Source: Balaenoptera acutorostrata (Eukaryota > Chordata > Mammalia > Artiodactyla > Balaenopteridae). Taken from it: DNA of 64,000 nucleotides. This document shows, one piece after another, positions 46,966 to 59,621 of the stretch. The number at the start of each line of letters is the position of its first letter. The stretch's first letter is position 1. The notes below the pieces were generated by a model. The model ran no database searches. It saw only the letters and a list, made by a program, of their open reading frames with translations, and had not been told where the DNA came from. The position numbers and the translations under genes were made by a program. The stretch covers positions 70,639,603 to 70,703,602 of the forward strand of contig NC_080081.1 in assembly GCF_949987535.1 (NCBI RefSeq). The letters are read 5' to 3'.

Positions 46966-47601
46966 ATTTCAAAGCGCTTCTGCAAGGAAATTTGGGGAAG
47001 GGTTGTATGGCAGAGCCCTGAGCCTCAAAACATTTGATCCATGTGAATGCCACAGCAGAAGACGTTCTTAATAACACAGGCTGACCTACTTTACAGATAG
47101 CACCGTACGGTTGACAGCGTCTTGGTGCTCCAGCTGGGTGTCAGGCCTGAGCCTCTGAGGTGGGAGAGCCGAGTTCAGGACATTGAACCACCAGAGACCT
47201 CCTGGCCCCACGTAATATCAATCGGCGAGAGCTCTCCCAGAGATCTCTGTCTCAACGCTAAGACCCAGCTCCACTCAACAACCAGCAAGCTCTAGTGCTG
47301 GACACCCTATGCCAAACAACTAGCAAGCCAGGAACATAACCCCACCCATTAGGTGAGAGGCTGCCTAAAATCATAATAAGTTCACAGATACCCCAAAACA
47401 CACCACCAGACGTGGTCCTGCCCACCGTAAAGACAAGATCCAGCCCCACCCACCAGAACACAGGCACCAGTCCCCTCCACCAGGAAGCCTACACAACCCA
47501 CTGAACCAACCTTACCAACTGGAGGCAGACACCAAAAACAATGGGAACTACGGACCTGCAGCCGGTGAAAAGGAGACCCCAAACACGGTAAGTTAAGCAA
47601 A

Positions 47602-48496
47602 CTGAGAAGACAGAGAAATACGCAGCAAATGAAGGAGCAAGGTAAAAACCCACCAGACCAAACAAATGAAGAGGAAATAGGCAGTATACCTGAAAAAGAA
47701 TTCAGAGTAATGAGAGTAAAGATGATCCAAAATCTTGGAAATACAATGGAGAAAATACAAGAAAGTTTTAACAAGGACCTAGAAGAACTAAAGAGCAAAC
47801 AAAAAATGATGAACAACACAATAAATGAAATTAAAAATTCTCTAGAGGGAATCAATAGCAGAATAGCTGAGGCGGAAGAACAGATAAATGACCTGGAAGA
47901 TAAAATAGTGGAAATAACTACCAAAGAGCAGAAGAAAGAAGAAAGGATGAAAAGAATTGAGGAGAGTCTCAGAGACGTTTGGGACAACATTAAATGCACC
48001 AACATTCGAATCATAGGGGTCCCAGAAGAAGAAGAGAAAGAGAAAGGGTCTGAGAAAATATTTGAAGAGATTATAGTTGAAAACTTCCCTAACATGGGAA
48101 AGGAAATAGTCAGTCAAGTCCAGGAAGCGTAGAGAGTCCCATACAGGATAAATCCAAGGAGAAACATGCCAAGACACATATTATTCAAACTATCAAAAAT
48201 TAAATACAAAGAAAAAAACATTAAAAGCAGCAAAGGAAAACCAACAAATAACACACAAGGGAATCCCCATAAGGTTAACAGCTGATCTTTCAGCAGAAAC
48301 TCTGCAAGCCAGAAGGGAGTGGCAGGACATATTTAAAGTGATGAAAGGGAAAAACCTACAACTAAGATTATTCTACCCAGCAATGATCTCATGCAGATTT
48401 GATGGAGAAATTAAAACCTTTACAGATAAGCAAAAGGTAAGAAAATTCAGCACCACCAAGCCAGCTTTACAACAAATGCTAAAGGAACTTCTCTAG
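47602..48496 (+). pseudogene. L1 ORF1: L1-C ORF1 remnant
   Basis: The start codon is CTG instead of ATG at 47602. The first in-frame Met is at 47629. The coiled coil (GINSRIAEAEEQINDLEDK) and the RRM start ([17 protein letters not shown]) are kept. A TAG at 48130-48132 ends the frame after QVQEA. A one-base insertion in an A-run near 48212 shifts the rest. The natural stop position is at 48494-48496. Confidence 0.9.
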
Positions 48497-48554
48497 GAAG
48501 GAAACATAAGAGAAGGAAAAGATCTACAATAACAAACACAAAACAATTAAGAAA

Positions 48555-51500
48555 ATGGTCATAGGAGCATACATATTGATAATTACCTTAAATGTAAATG
48601 GATTAAATGTAAATGGATTAAATGCTCCAACCAAAAGACAAAGACTGGCTGGATGGATACAAAAACAAGACCCATATATGTGCTGTCTACAAGAGACCCA
48701 CTTCAGATCTAGGGACACATACAGACTGAATGTGAGTTGGATGGAAAAAGATATTCCATGCAAATGGAAATCAAAAGAAAGCTGGGGTAGCAATTCTCCT
48801 ATAAGACAAAATAGACTTTAAAATAAAGACTATTACAAGAGACGAAGAAGGACACTACAGAATGATCAAGGGATCAATCAAAGAAGAAGATAGAACAATT
48901 GTAAATATTTATGCACCCAGCATAAAAGCACCTCAATACAAAAGGCAAATGCTAATAGCCATAAAAGGGGAAATCAACAGTAACACAATAATAGTAGGGG
49001 ACTTTAACACCCCACTTTCACCAATGGAAAGATCATCCAAAATGAAAGTAAATAAGGAAACACAAGCTCTAAATGACACATAAAACAAGATGGACTTAAT
49101 TGATATTTAGAGGACATTTCATCCAAAAACAACAAAATGCACTTTCTTCTCAAGTGCTCATGGAACATTCTCCAGGACAGACCGTATCTTGGGTCACAAT
49201 TCAAGCCTTGGTAAATTTAAGAAAATTGAAATCGTATCAAGTATTGTTTCTGACCACAATGCTATGAGACTAAATATCAGTTACAGGAAAAAAAATACAA
49301 ACATGTGGAGGCTAAACAGTATGGTACTAAATAACCAAGAGATCACTGAAGAAATCAAAGAGGAAATAAAAAAATACCTAGAAACAAATGACAATGAAAA
49401 CACGATGGCCCAAAACCTATGGGATGCAGCAAAAGCAGTTCTAAGAGGGAAGTTTATAGCAATATAATCCTACTTCAAGAAACAAGAAACATCTCAAATA
49501 AATAACCTAACCTTACACCTAAAGAAATTCGAGAAAGAAGAACAAAAAAAAAATCCCCAAAGTTAGCAGAAGGAAAGAAATCATAAAGATGAGATCAGAA
49601 ATAAATGAAAAAGAAATGAGGAAACAATAGCAAAGATCAATAAAACTAAAAGCTGGTTCTTTGAGAAGATAAACAAACTTGATAAACCATTAGCCAGAGT
49701 CATCTAGAAAAAAAGGGAGAAGACAAATCAACAGAATTAGAAATGAAAAAGGAGAAGTAACAACTGACATTGCAGAAATACAAAGGATCATGAGAGATTA
49801 CTACAAGCAACTCTATGCCAATAAAATGGACAACCTGGAAGAAATGGACAAATTCTTAGAAAAGCACAAACTTCCGAGACTCAACCAGGAAGAAATAGAA
49901 AATATAAACAGACCAATCACAAGCACTGAAATTGAGACTGTGATTAAAAATCTCCCAACAAACAAAAGCCCAGGACCAGGTGGCTTCAGAGGAGAATTCT
50001 ATCAAACATTTAGAAAAGAGATAACACCTATCCTTCTCAAACTCTTCCAAAATATAGCAGATGGAGGAACACTCCCAAACTCATTCTACGAGGCCACCAT
50101 CACCCTGAGAACAAAACCAGACAAAAGATGTCACACACACACACACACAAAAACTACAGGCCAATATCACTGATGAACATAGATGCAAAAATCCTCAACA
50201 AAATACTAGCAAACAGAATCCAACAGCACATTAAAAGGATTAAACACCATGATCAAGTGGGGTTTATTCCAGGAATGCAAGGATTCTTCAATATACACAA
50301 ATCAATCAATGTGATACACCATATTAACAAATTGAAGGATAAAAACCATATGATCATCTCAATAGACACAGAAAAAGCTTTCAACAAAATTCAACACCCA
50401 TTTATGATAAAAACTCTCCAGAAAGGAGGCAGAGAGGGAACTTACCTCAACATAATAAAGGCCATATATGACAAAGCCACAGCCAACATCGTTCTCAATG
50501 GTGAAAAATTGAAACCATTTCCTCTAAGATCAGGAACAAGACAAGGATGTCCACCCTCACCACTATTATTCAACATAGTTTTGGAAGTTTTAGCCACAGC
50601 AATCAGAGAACAAAAAGGAATAAAAGGAATCCAAATCAGAAAAGAAGAAGTAAAACTGTCACTGTTTGCAGATGACATGATACTATACATAGAGAATCCT
50701 AAAGATGCTACCAGAAAACTACTAGAGCTAATCAGTGAATTTGGTAAAGTAGCAGGATACAAAATTAATGCACAGAAATCTCTTGCATTCCTATACACTA
50801 ATGATGAAAAATCTGAAAGAGAAATTAAGGAAACACTCCCATTTACCACTGCAACAAGAAGAATAAAATACCTAGGAATAAACCTACCTAAGGAGACAAA
50901 AGACCTGTAAGCAGAAAACTATAAGACACTGATGAAAGAAATTAAAGATGATACAAACAGATGGAGAGATATACCTTCTTCTTTGATAGGAAGAATTAGC
51001 ATTCTGAAAATGACTTTACTACCAAAAGCAATCTACAAACTCAATGCAATCCCTATCAAACTACCAATTGCATTTTTCCACAGAATGAGAACAAAAAATT
51101 TCACAATTTGTATGGAAAAACACAAAAGACCCTGAATAGCCAAAGCAACCTTGAGAAAGAAAAACAGAGCTGGAGGAATCAGGCTCCCTGACTTCAGACT
51201 ATACTACAAATCAAGTACAGTAATCAAGACAGTATGGTACTGACACAAATATAGAAATATAGATCAATGGAATAGGACAGAAAGCCCAGAGATAAACCCA
51301 CACACATATGGTCACCTTATCTTTGATAAAGGAGGCAAGAATATACAATGGAGAAAAGACAGACTCTTCAATAAGTGGTGCTGGGAAAACTGGACAGCTG
51401 CATGTAAAAGAATGAAATCAGAACACTTCCTAACACTGTATACAAAAATAAACTCAAAATGGATTAAAGACCTAAATCTAAGGCCAGACACTATAAAACA

Positions 51501-52393
51501 CTTAGAGGAAAACATAGGCAGAACACCCTATGACATAAATCACAGCAAGATCCTTTTTAACCCACCTCCTAGAGAAATGCAAATAAAAACAAAAATAAAC
51601 AAATGGCACTTAATGAAACTTAAAAGCTTTTGCACAGCAAAGGAAACCATAAACAAGACAAAAAGACTACCCTCAGAATGGGAGAAAATATTTGCAAATG
51701 AAGCAACTGACAAAGGATTAATCTCCAAAATATACAAGCAGCTCATGCAGCTCAATATCAAAAAAAACAAACCACCCAATCCAAAAATGGGCAGAAGACC
51801 TAAACAGACATTTCTCCAAAGAAGATATACAGATTGCCAACAGGCACAAGAAAGGATGTTCAACATCACTAATCATTACAGAAATGCAAACCAAAACTAC
51901 AATGAGGTATCACCTCACACTGGTCAGAATGGCCATCATTAAAAAATCTGCAAACAATAAATGCTGGAGAGGGTGTGGAGAAAAGGGAACACTCTTGCAC
52001 TGTTGGTGGGAATGTAAATTGATACAGCCACTATGGAGAACAGTATGGAGTTTCCTTAAAAAACTAAAAATAGAATTACCATATGACCCAGCAATCCCAC
52101 TACTGGACATATTCCCTGAGAAACCATAATTCAAAAAGAGTCATGTACCACAATATTCATTGCAGCACTATTTACAATAGCCAGGACATGGAAGCAATCT
52201 AAGTGTCCATCGACAGATGAATGGATAAAGAAGATGCGGCACATATATACAATAGAATATTACTCAGCCATAAAAAGAAACGAAATTGAGTTATTTGTAG
52301 CGAGGTGGATGGACCTAGAGTCTCATACAGAGTGAAGTAAGTCAGAAAGAGAAAAACAAATACCGTATGCTATCGCATATGTATGGAATCTAA
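48555..52393 (+). pseudogene. L1 ORF2: L1-C ORF2 remnant
   Basis: The ATG is at 48555, but a 15-bp tandem duplication (48591-48620) repeats the N-V-N-G-L block of the endonuclease. A frameshift follows near 48735, then stops at 49081 and 49467 and several more shifts. A CA expansion replaces an AAAG run at 50132-50148. The reverse-transcriptase core around 50128-50910 is a long open piece with FADD intact. The Cys/His knuckle is readable at about 51960-52010. Clearly inactive. Confidence 0.92.
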
Positions 52394-52799
52394 AAATAAA
52401 AGTGGTTCTGAGGAATCTAGGGGCAGGACAGGAATAAAGATGCGGACATAGAGAGTGGACTTGAGGACACAGGGAGGGGGCAGGGTAAACTGGGACGAAG
52501 TGAGAGAGTGGCATGGACGTATATACACTACCAAATGTAAAATAGATAGCTAGTGGGAAGCAGCCGCATGGCACTGGGAGATCAGCTCGGTGCTTTGTGA
52601 CCATCTAGATGGGTGGGATGGGGAGGGTAGGAGGGAGATGCAAGAGGGAGGGGATATGAGGATATATGTATACGCATAGCTGATTCACTTTGTTATACAG
52701 CAGAAACTAACACAACATTGTGGGGCAATTATACTCCAATAAAGATGTTAAAGAAAAACAAATAATAAAGTTTACGGAACCAAAAAAGTAAAAAAAAAA

Positions 52800-53787
52800 T
52801 ATTTTAAAGAGACAAAAAAGTACATTACTGACTGGTGGGAAGGGAGGACTATAGAGAATCATTTCACATGCACTATTAAGCACCTACAATATGCTGAATG
52901 TCTTTGAAAATGCTGGCAATATCAAATAAAATTTTATTACCACACTTAAGGGTCTGACTTACGGTCTCGTAGAGAGATGTACACTATATGTTACTGCTGC
53001 TATGATTGACATCTAGACAAGAAAAAGCAGAAGCAGAAAGAAGAGAGTTCAATTACAAGGGCATGTTGGGTAAAAGGCAGGGGGCTCAGTGTCTGGAAAG
53101 CCTTCTTAGAGAAAGTGATTCTTAACCTGAGTTATAAGAGATGAGTTTTAGAGTTTTGGAAAGGCCCGGAGGATATTCTTGAAGCCTAGAATCAGGCAAG
53201 TGAGTGAAGAATATCTCTGGTGTAGCAGTGTCCTCCACCAAACTACCCTGATTTCCCTAAAGATACTTGGTCCAGTGTTTCATGTATAACTTTTAAGATG
53301 ATTTTTTACCCTTTATTAATTTTAGGAAATATACCTGAATCTCATCTTTAAACAGAGACATATCTCTGAAAGAACTCCAGTTACCCTTAAACTTTGAAGT
53401 GTTCTGTTCATAATTTAAAATTAGCCTATAATCTCAAACCTTATTGTGTTTAGATGATATTGAATTTCCTTGAATGAAATTACAAAGGGTGGTTTAGGAA
53501 CCTTTCCAATGTCAAGGGGAAGAAGTGGTACATCTTCTTGAGAGGAATTTTTGAATGTATGGAGTGACTACTAGTTTCCCTGCTTTGGAGTCCCTTTAGC
53601 TGCTGAGATATGGTCTGGAGATCATTTATGAATCTCAAAGGGATGAAGACAACATTTTTGCCAACTGAGTTGTTTAGTTCTGTTCATTGTTTTTGATCAT
53701 TATGGAATGCCAACGGCAATGTTGGTGAAACATTGAGAAGTCAATCCACATGTTTGGAAATACAGCAAAGGATATATAAGAAAGATT
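52800..53787. other. Unassigned DNA
   Basis: No gene supported; parts near 53090-53210 may be an eroded interspersed repeat. Confidence 0.35.
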
Positions 53788-53789
53788 TT

Positions 53790-53832
53790 ATCCACCCATC
53801 CATCCATTTATCCATCCATCCATCCATCCATT
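53790..53832. repeat. (CATC)n microsatellite
   Basis: About ten CATC-type units (CCATCCAT), with two interruptions. Confidence 0.92.
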
Positions 53833-54935
53833 TAGCAATATTTATTGAGTACCTACTGCATACGTAACACTGTGCTAAGGACACAACAGTGTGCAAAGTA
53901 AACTTGGTCCCTCCTCTGGGCAAGCTCATACCTCATGGAGAATGAAGACAAGAGAATAGGCATTTATACCCAATGTGAGAAGAACTCTCAGAGGGGTGAG
54001 CAGAGGGGTTGAGTTGACCCCAGCCTGGTTTGAAGCAGGCCAGTCGATCTATAGCCTCTGTCTAACAGGAGAGTGGAATGCCGGCCACAAGGTGTATAGG
54101 TGTTTTCTGGACTTGGGTAGGAAAATGGGGGGAAGGAGAAACATTTGTGCAAAGTGTCAGAGAAGCCCTTCCCCCCTTGCTGCCTCATTGATATGAAGTA
54201 CCCCATCAGTGTGTGCACAAAAATCCCCTAATGGCATCAGAACTTCCTGCTTTGTTAGGCTAGAGCCATTGGGCACTAAGCAACAATTCTGGTGACAAGA
54301 ATGGAAAGCTACAGGAACTTCTGCTTCTTTTGCACGGTGACTTATTTGCTTTCTTATTTTTCTCCCTAATCTTTGAGCCAACTGGTCTCTGAGGATTGGA
54401 AAGGATATGAGGAAGTCTTAACCTGTACCCATCTGCATCCCTTCATCCCACATTGATTTATTTCCTTGTGCTGCAATGATGTGTATAAATGACTAATATG
54501 GGTTCAGCCCCTGCTGAACTAGAACCTTCCTAGGGTCTCCAGCTCCATTATTCTAAACTAACCATCTTTCCATCCCTGGCCTTGAGCCCTGATATCTTAC
54601 TGCGAATTGACCCAAGCTAAAAACGGCCTTCAAATTATTTTGTATTGGCTTCCCAGGTCTAAAAATCTTCCAGGGTATTAGTTGCAATTCACTACCTATC
54701 AACTGCCACCCTCACCCAAAATAATGCTTCCTCCATCACAGGAACCCCAATGAACAGTATCTTTCTCTCTGGCTACACGAGTTCTGAAATCCAATCTAGC
54801 ACAGCCCTTGATGCATTTGGAAACAGAAGACAGGATTGAGAGACAGGCACCCAGTGAGTTTAAGTCCCTGATTAGAGGAAATTGTTTATTAAAATATCAG
54901 TGGTCTATTGTATTTGTTTAGCAGTGGCACACCTA
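53833..54935. other. Unassigned DNA with an ancient repeat at its start
   Basis: 53840-53950 ('attgagtacctactgcatac', 'gtaacactgtgctaaggaca') is a piece of a common old mammalian repeat. Beyond it I see no gene or nameable element. Confidence 0.4.
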
Positions 54936-54939
54936 GCAT

Positions 54940-55110
54940 ATTATTTTTTACAGATTTCTGGGGTATACTCAACACACAAAGTGCACACATTTAAAGTGTA
55001 CAATTTGATAAGTTTTGACATATATACACACCTGTGAAACCATCACATAGTTAAGATAATGAACATATCTATCATTCCCAAGTTTCCTTATTCTCCTTTG
55101 TTCCTCATAA
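54940..55110 (-). mobile_element. Ancient L1 3' end, minus strand
   Basis: 'tttaaagtgtacaatttgat', 'gtgaaaccatcacatagtta' and 'gaacatatctatcattccca' are minus-strand blocks of the terminal 3'UTR of old L1s. Confidence 0.7.
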
Positions 55111-55399
55111 AATGTGCTAAAATATAGAATATAGATTTCTTTGGCCATGAAAGAAAAAAATGCTAGTTTCATAAATAGATGTAACTCTAACTGTATATTG
55201 CCATCGAAGTAAGAAGCAGCATCCCACAATGGAGTCCATTTAGCACCATTCTAGCAAGATCAAGTTGCTGAACAGGTTGATAGAAGACTATGTGACCCGG
55301 CCACAGACTGGACATCTAACCTAGCTAGTCAGCGAGGTATTCTGATGTGTGTTGTCTTGATGAATGTTCCCCATTCCAGTGCTTACAAAGGCTGGATTA

Positions 55400-55585
55400 G
55401 GTGTTCCACTATGTACTCCCATAGCATCTTACCCTTACTCTTGAAATAAAATTATACCATTGCATTGCAAAAGCTATTTATTTTTTCCTTCCCCACTATG
55501 ATGTCAAGAACAATCTTCATTCATCGCTGTATCCCTGATGCAATGCCTAACACAAAACAGAGTTCAATGCATTCTTGCTGAAGAG
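55400..55585 (+). mobile_element. L2 LINE 3' end
   Basis: 'tgatgtcaagaacaatcttc', 'atcgctgtatccctgatgca' and 'gcctaacacaaaacagagtt' follow the L2 terminal order. Confidence 0.6.
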
Positions 55586-56489
55586 AAAAATTAATGAGTC
55601 TTGCTTTTCCTGAAAGCATCTGGGCAGATGGCTAGGAAGGGACTCAAAGTGCACGACTGACTAGTGACATGATATAGCAACATCATCTTTGAGTCTAAAA
55701 GCACCATATTTCACCAATCAGGAGGGCTTAAATCACATCCTATCAAACACTGCCATCACTGGGAAATGTTTCTTTAAGGTGATATCCTTATTGAACCATG
55801 TCCAGTTTTATGAAGAAAAAAATATTGGAGGAAGAACAGATAGAAGGTGAGCTTTCTTTTTCTTTTATAATTAATTGTAAAGAGATTCATTTGTTTGCCC
55901 ACACATTCTACGCACTGCCTACATGGTTTTTGGAATATTTGATTTTTCCTTTGAAATTATCTTAAAAGAGAAAGCATTGCTTCTGAGAGTTATGAAATCT
56001 CAAAGGCAGTTAGAAATTCATTTATCACTTTAATGCAGAAAGATAAACAAGGGTATTAGCAAAGACACTCCATTATGCTGCAGCAACGTTCCATTTTAGC
56101 TTTGGCTTTGGCTCTGCGTGAGGATTCTGTACTAATGGAAACATTGATCTTACTTCCAACATTGCATTCCAGCATTCTCCTAAAATTCAAATTTGTCTTC
56201 AGCATTTGCATTTGTTTCTAAGCACGGTGAATTAAATCTTCCCTGCGGTTATGCTTAATATCACAGTCTATTGCATGTTGTCCTGAACACCACACCACCT
56301 ACACTCCACAACAAATTGCTATATAGTGATCTTCTAGGCTCCACAAATACGCAATACAAAGATTATAACAGATCTTATCAGAGTCTGCTGCAATCATTTA
56401 TATGTCTGAATAAGTGGACTGGGCGATCTGTGAGGTTTTATCAACTTACGTAGAATTTTCACAAATATGTCTACATAGGATCAGCTTAC
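55586..56489. other. Repeat-poor AT-rich DNA
   Basis: No repeat or gene recognised. The composition between about 55860 and 56260 is compatible with conserved non-coding sequence, but conservation cannot be judged from one genome. Confidence 0.35.
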
Positions 56490-57609
56490 AAGAATATAAA
56501 TTACAAGGACTTTCCTGGTGGCAGAGTAGTTAAGAATCCACCTGCCAAGGCAGGGGACACAGGTTCAATCCCTGGTCTGGGAAGATCCCACATGCCGTGA
56601 AGCAACTAAGCCTGTGCACCACAACTACTGAACCCGCATGCCACAACTACTGAAGCCTGTGCACCTAGAGCCTGTGCTCCACAACGAGAGAAGCCACTGC
56701 AATAAGAAGCACGCACAGAGATTGGATCAAGATGGCAGAGTAGAAGGATGTGCGCTCACTCCCTCTTGCAAGAGCACAGGAATCACAACTAACTGCTGAA
56801 CAATCATCAATAGGAAGACACTCGGACTCACCAAAAAAGATACCCCACATCCAAAGACAAAGGAGAAGCTGCAATGAGACGTTAGGAGGGGTGCAATCAC
56901 AATAAAATCAAATCCCATAACAGCTGGGTGGGTGACTCACAAACTGGAGAACAATTATACCACAGAAGTCCAGCCACTGGAGTGAAGGTTCTGAGCCCCA
57001 TGTCAGGCTTCCCAACCTGGAGGTCCAGCAACAGGAGGAGGAATTCCCAGAGAATCAGACTTTGAAAGCTAGCAGGATTTGATTGCAGGACTTCGACAGG
57101 ACTGGGGGAAACAGAGACTCCAATCTTGGAGGGCACACACAAAGTAGTGTGCACATCAGGACCCAGGGGGAAGGAGCAGTGACCCCATAGGAGACTGAAC
57201 CAGAACTAACTGCTAGTGTTGGAAGGTCTCCTGCAGAGGTGGGGGGTGGCTGTGGCTCACCACGGGGACAGGGACACTGGCAGCAGAAGTTCTGGGCAGT
57301 ACTCCTTGGCGAGAGCCCTCCCAGAGTCTGCCATTAGCCCCACCAAAGAGCCTGTAGGCTCCAGTGCTGGGTCACCTCAGGCCAAACAACCAACACAGAG
57401 GAAACTCAGCCCCACCCATCAGGAGATAAGCAGATTAGTTTTACTGAGCTCTGCCCACCAGAGCAACAGCCAGCTCTACCCACCACCAGTCCCTCCCATC
57501 AGGAAGTTTACACAAGCCCCTTAGATAGCCTCATCTACCAGAGGGCAGACAGTAGAAGCAAGAAGAACTACAATTTTGCAGCCTGTGGAATGAAAACCAC
57601 ATTCAAAGA

Positions 57610-58845
57610 ATGACAGACAAAATGAAAAGGCAGAGGACTGTGTACCAGATGAAGGAACAAGATAAAATCCCAGAAAATCAACTAAATGAAGTGGAGATAG
57701 GCAACCTTCCAGAAAATGAATTCAGAATAATGATAATGAAGATGATCCAGGACCTTGGAAAAAGAATGGAGGCAAAGATGATAAGATGCAAGAAATGTTT
57801 AACAAAGACCTAGAAGAATTCAAGAACAAACAAACAGATGAACAATACAATAACTGAAATGAAAAATACACTAGAAGGAATCAATAGCAAAATAACTGAG
57901 GCAGAAGAACAAATAAGTGACCTGGAAGACAGAACAGTGGAATTCACTGCCATGGAAGAGAACAAAGAAAAAAGAATGAAAAGAAATGAAGACAGCCTAA
58001 GAAACCTCTGGGACAACATTAAACACACCAACATTCACATTATAGGGGTCCCAGAATGAGAAGAGAGAGAGAAAGGACCTGAGAAAAGAGTTGAAGAAAT
58101 TATAGTCGAAAACGTCCCTAACATGGGAAAGGAAATAGCCACCCAAGTCCAGGAAACACAGAGAGTCCCAGGCAGGATAAACCCAAGGAAAAGCACGCCG
58201 AGACACATCCTAATTAAACTGACAAAAATTAAAGACAAAGAGGGACTTCCCTGGTGGCGCAGGGGTTAAGAATCCGCCTGCCAATGCAGGGGACACAGGT
58301 TCGAGCCCTGGTCCAGGAAGATCCCACATGCCACGGAGCAACTAAGCCCACGCTCCGCAACTACTGCGCCCACGTGCTGCAACTACTGAAGCCCATGCTC
58401 CTAGAGCCCGTGCTCTGCAACAAGAGAAACCACCACAATGAGAAGCCTGCACACCACAACGAAGAGTAGCCCCCACTCGCCGCAACTAGAGAAAGCTCAC
58501 ATGTAGCAATGAAGACCCAACACAGCCATAAACAAATAAATAAAATTAAGGACAAAGAAAAATTATTAAAAGCAACAAGGGAAAAACAACAAATACATAC
58601 ATACAAGGGAACTCCCATAAGGTTAACAGCTGATTTCTTGGCAGAAACTCTACAAGCCAGAAGGGAGTGGCACCATATATTTAAAGTGATGAAAGGGAAG
58701 AACCTGTAACAAAGATTACTCTACCTGGCAAGGATCTCATTTAGATTCGACGGAGAAATCAAAAGCTTTACAGACAAGCAAAAGTTAAGAGAATTCAGCA
58801 CCACCACACCAGCTCTACAACAAATGCTAAGGGAACTTCTCTATG
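57610..58845 (+). pseudogene. L1 ORF1: L1-D ORF1 remnant interrupted by SINE S6
   Basis: The ATG is at 57610 (MTDKMKRQRTVYQMKEQ). The frame shifts near 57775. The coiled coil continues in another frame from 57838 (GINSKITEAEEQISDLEDR) to a TGA at 58057 just after IIGVPE. SINE S6 is inserted at 58242. The C-terminal blocks resume at 58559. The expected TAG stop is TAT at 58843-58845. Confidence 0.9.
58242..58541 (+). mobile_element. Inner SINE S6 (CHR-like, long form), nested in L1-D ORF1
   Basis: Starts 'gggacttccctggtggcgca', B-box GGTTCGAGCCC, long-form body with 'ctactgaagcccatgctcc', tail (AAAT)n. Its TSD aaaattaaagacaaaga at 58225-58241 recurs with one change at 58542-58558. Confidence 0.93.
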
Positions 58846-58902
58846 TGCGAAACACAAGAGAAGAAAAGGACCTACAAAAACAAACCCAAAACAATTAAGA
58901 AA

Positions 58903-59621
58903 ATGTTCATAGGAGCATACATATAGATAATTACCTTAAATGTGAATGGATTAAACACTCCAACCAAAAGACACAGGCTCACTGAATGGATACAAAAACA
59001 AGAGCTGTATATATGCTGTCTACAAGAGACCCATTTCAGACCTAGTGACGCATACAGACTGAAAGTGAGGGGATGGAAAAAGATATTCCAAGCAAATGGA
59101 AATCAAAAGAAAGCCGGAGTAGCAATACTCATATCAGATAAAATAGACTTTGAAATTAAGAATGTTAGAAGAGACAAGGAAGGACACTACATAATGATCA
59201 AGGAATCACTCCAAGAAGAAGATATAACAATTATAAATATATATGCACCAACATAGGAGCGCCTGAATACATAAGGCATATGGTAGTTCTAAAAATAGAA
59301 CTACCATATGACCCAGCAATCCCACTACTGGGCATATACCCTGAGAAAACCATAACTCAAAAAGACACATGCACCCCAATGTTCATTGCAGCACTATTTA
59401 CAATAGCCAGGTCATGGAAGCAGCCTAAATGCCCATCGACAGATGAATGGATAAAGAAGATGTGGTACATAGATACAGTGGAATATTACTCAGCCATACA
59501 AAGGAACGAAATTGGGTCATTTGTAGAGATGTGGACTGACCTAGAGACTGTTGTACAGAGTGAAGTAAGTCAGAAAGAGAAAAACAAATATCATATATTA
59601 ATGCATATATGTGGAATCTAA
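58903..59621 (+). pseudogene. L1 ORF2: L1-D ORF2 remnant with ~3.1-kb internal deletion
   Basis: The ATG at 58903 is followed by a TAG at codon 8 (58924-58926). The endonuclease start is otherwise readable, with TLNVNGLN-type Asn and QETHF. Homology stops near 59277 (residue about 126). It resumes at about 59289 in the C-terminal region ([19 protein letters not shown]) and ends at the natural stop at 59619-59621. The reverse transcriptase is absent. Confidence 0.92.
59277..59310. repeat. Perfect 14-bp inverted repeat at the L1-D deletion junction
   Basis: Arms catatggtagttct (59277-59290) and agaactaccatatg (59297-59310) are separated by a 6-base loop. The right arm is native L1 sequence; about ten bases of the left arm match neither side of the deletion in L1-A and are the inverse of the right arm. 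Confidence 0.93.

Larger units (their letters stand above)
47105..52765 (+). mobile_element. L1: Older L1 (L1-C), 5'-truncated in the 5'UTR, both ORFs broken
   Basis: Homology to L1-A begins at the last ~500 bases of the 5'UTR ('cttggtgctccagc') and continues through ORF1, the spacer, ORF2 and 3'UTR to 'aataaagatgtt' at about 52740. Frameshifts, stops and a lost ORF1 start show it is inactive. The 3'UTR start differs from L1-A/B (an 'agtggttctgaggaatctag' block), suggesting an older subfamily. I could not identify a convincing TSD, and the ends are approximate. Confidence 0.93.

Noticed and set aside
47080..52800. TSD for L1-C
   Set aside because: Flanks around 47105 and 52765 share only very short, imperfect matches, so I did not call one.
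53790..53832. Short direct repeats considered as a CRISPR-like array
   Set aside because: It is a 4-bp (CATC)n microsatellite without spacers, in a mammalian genome.
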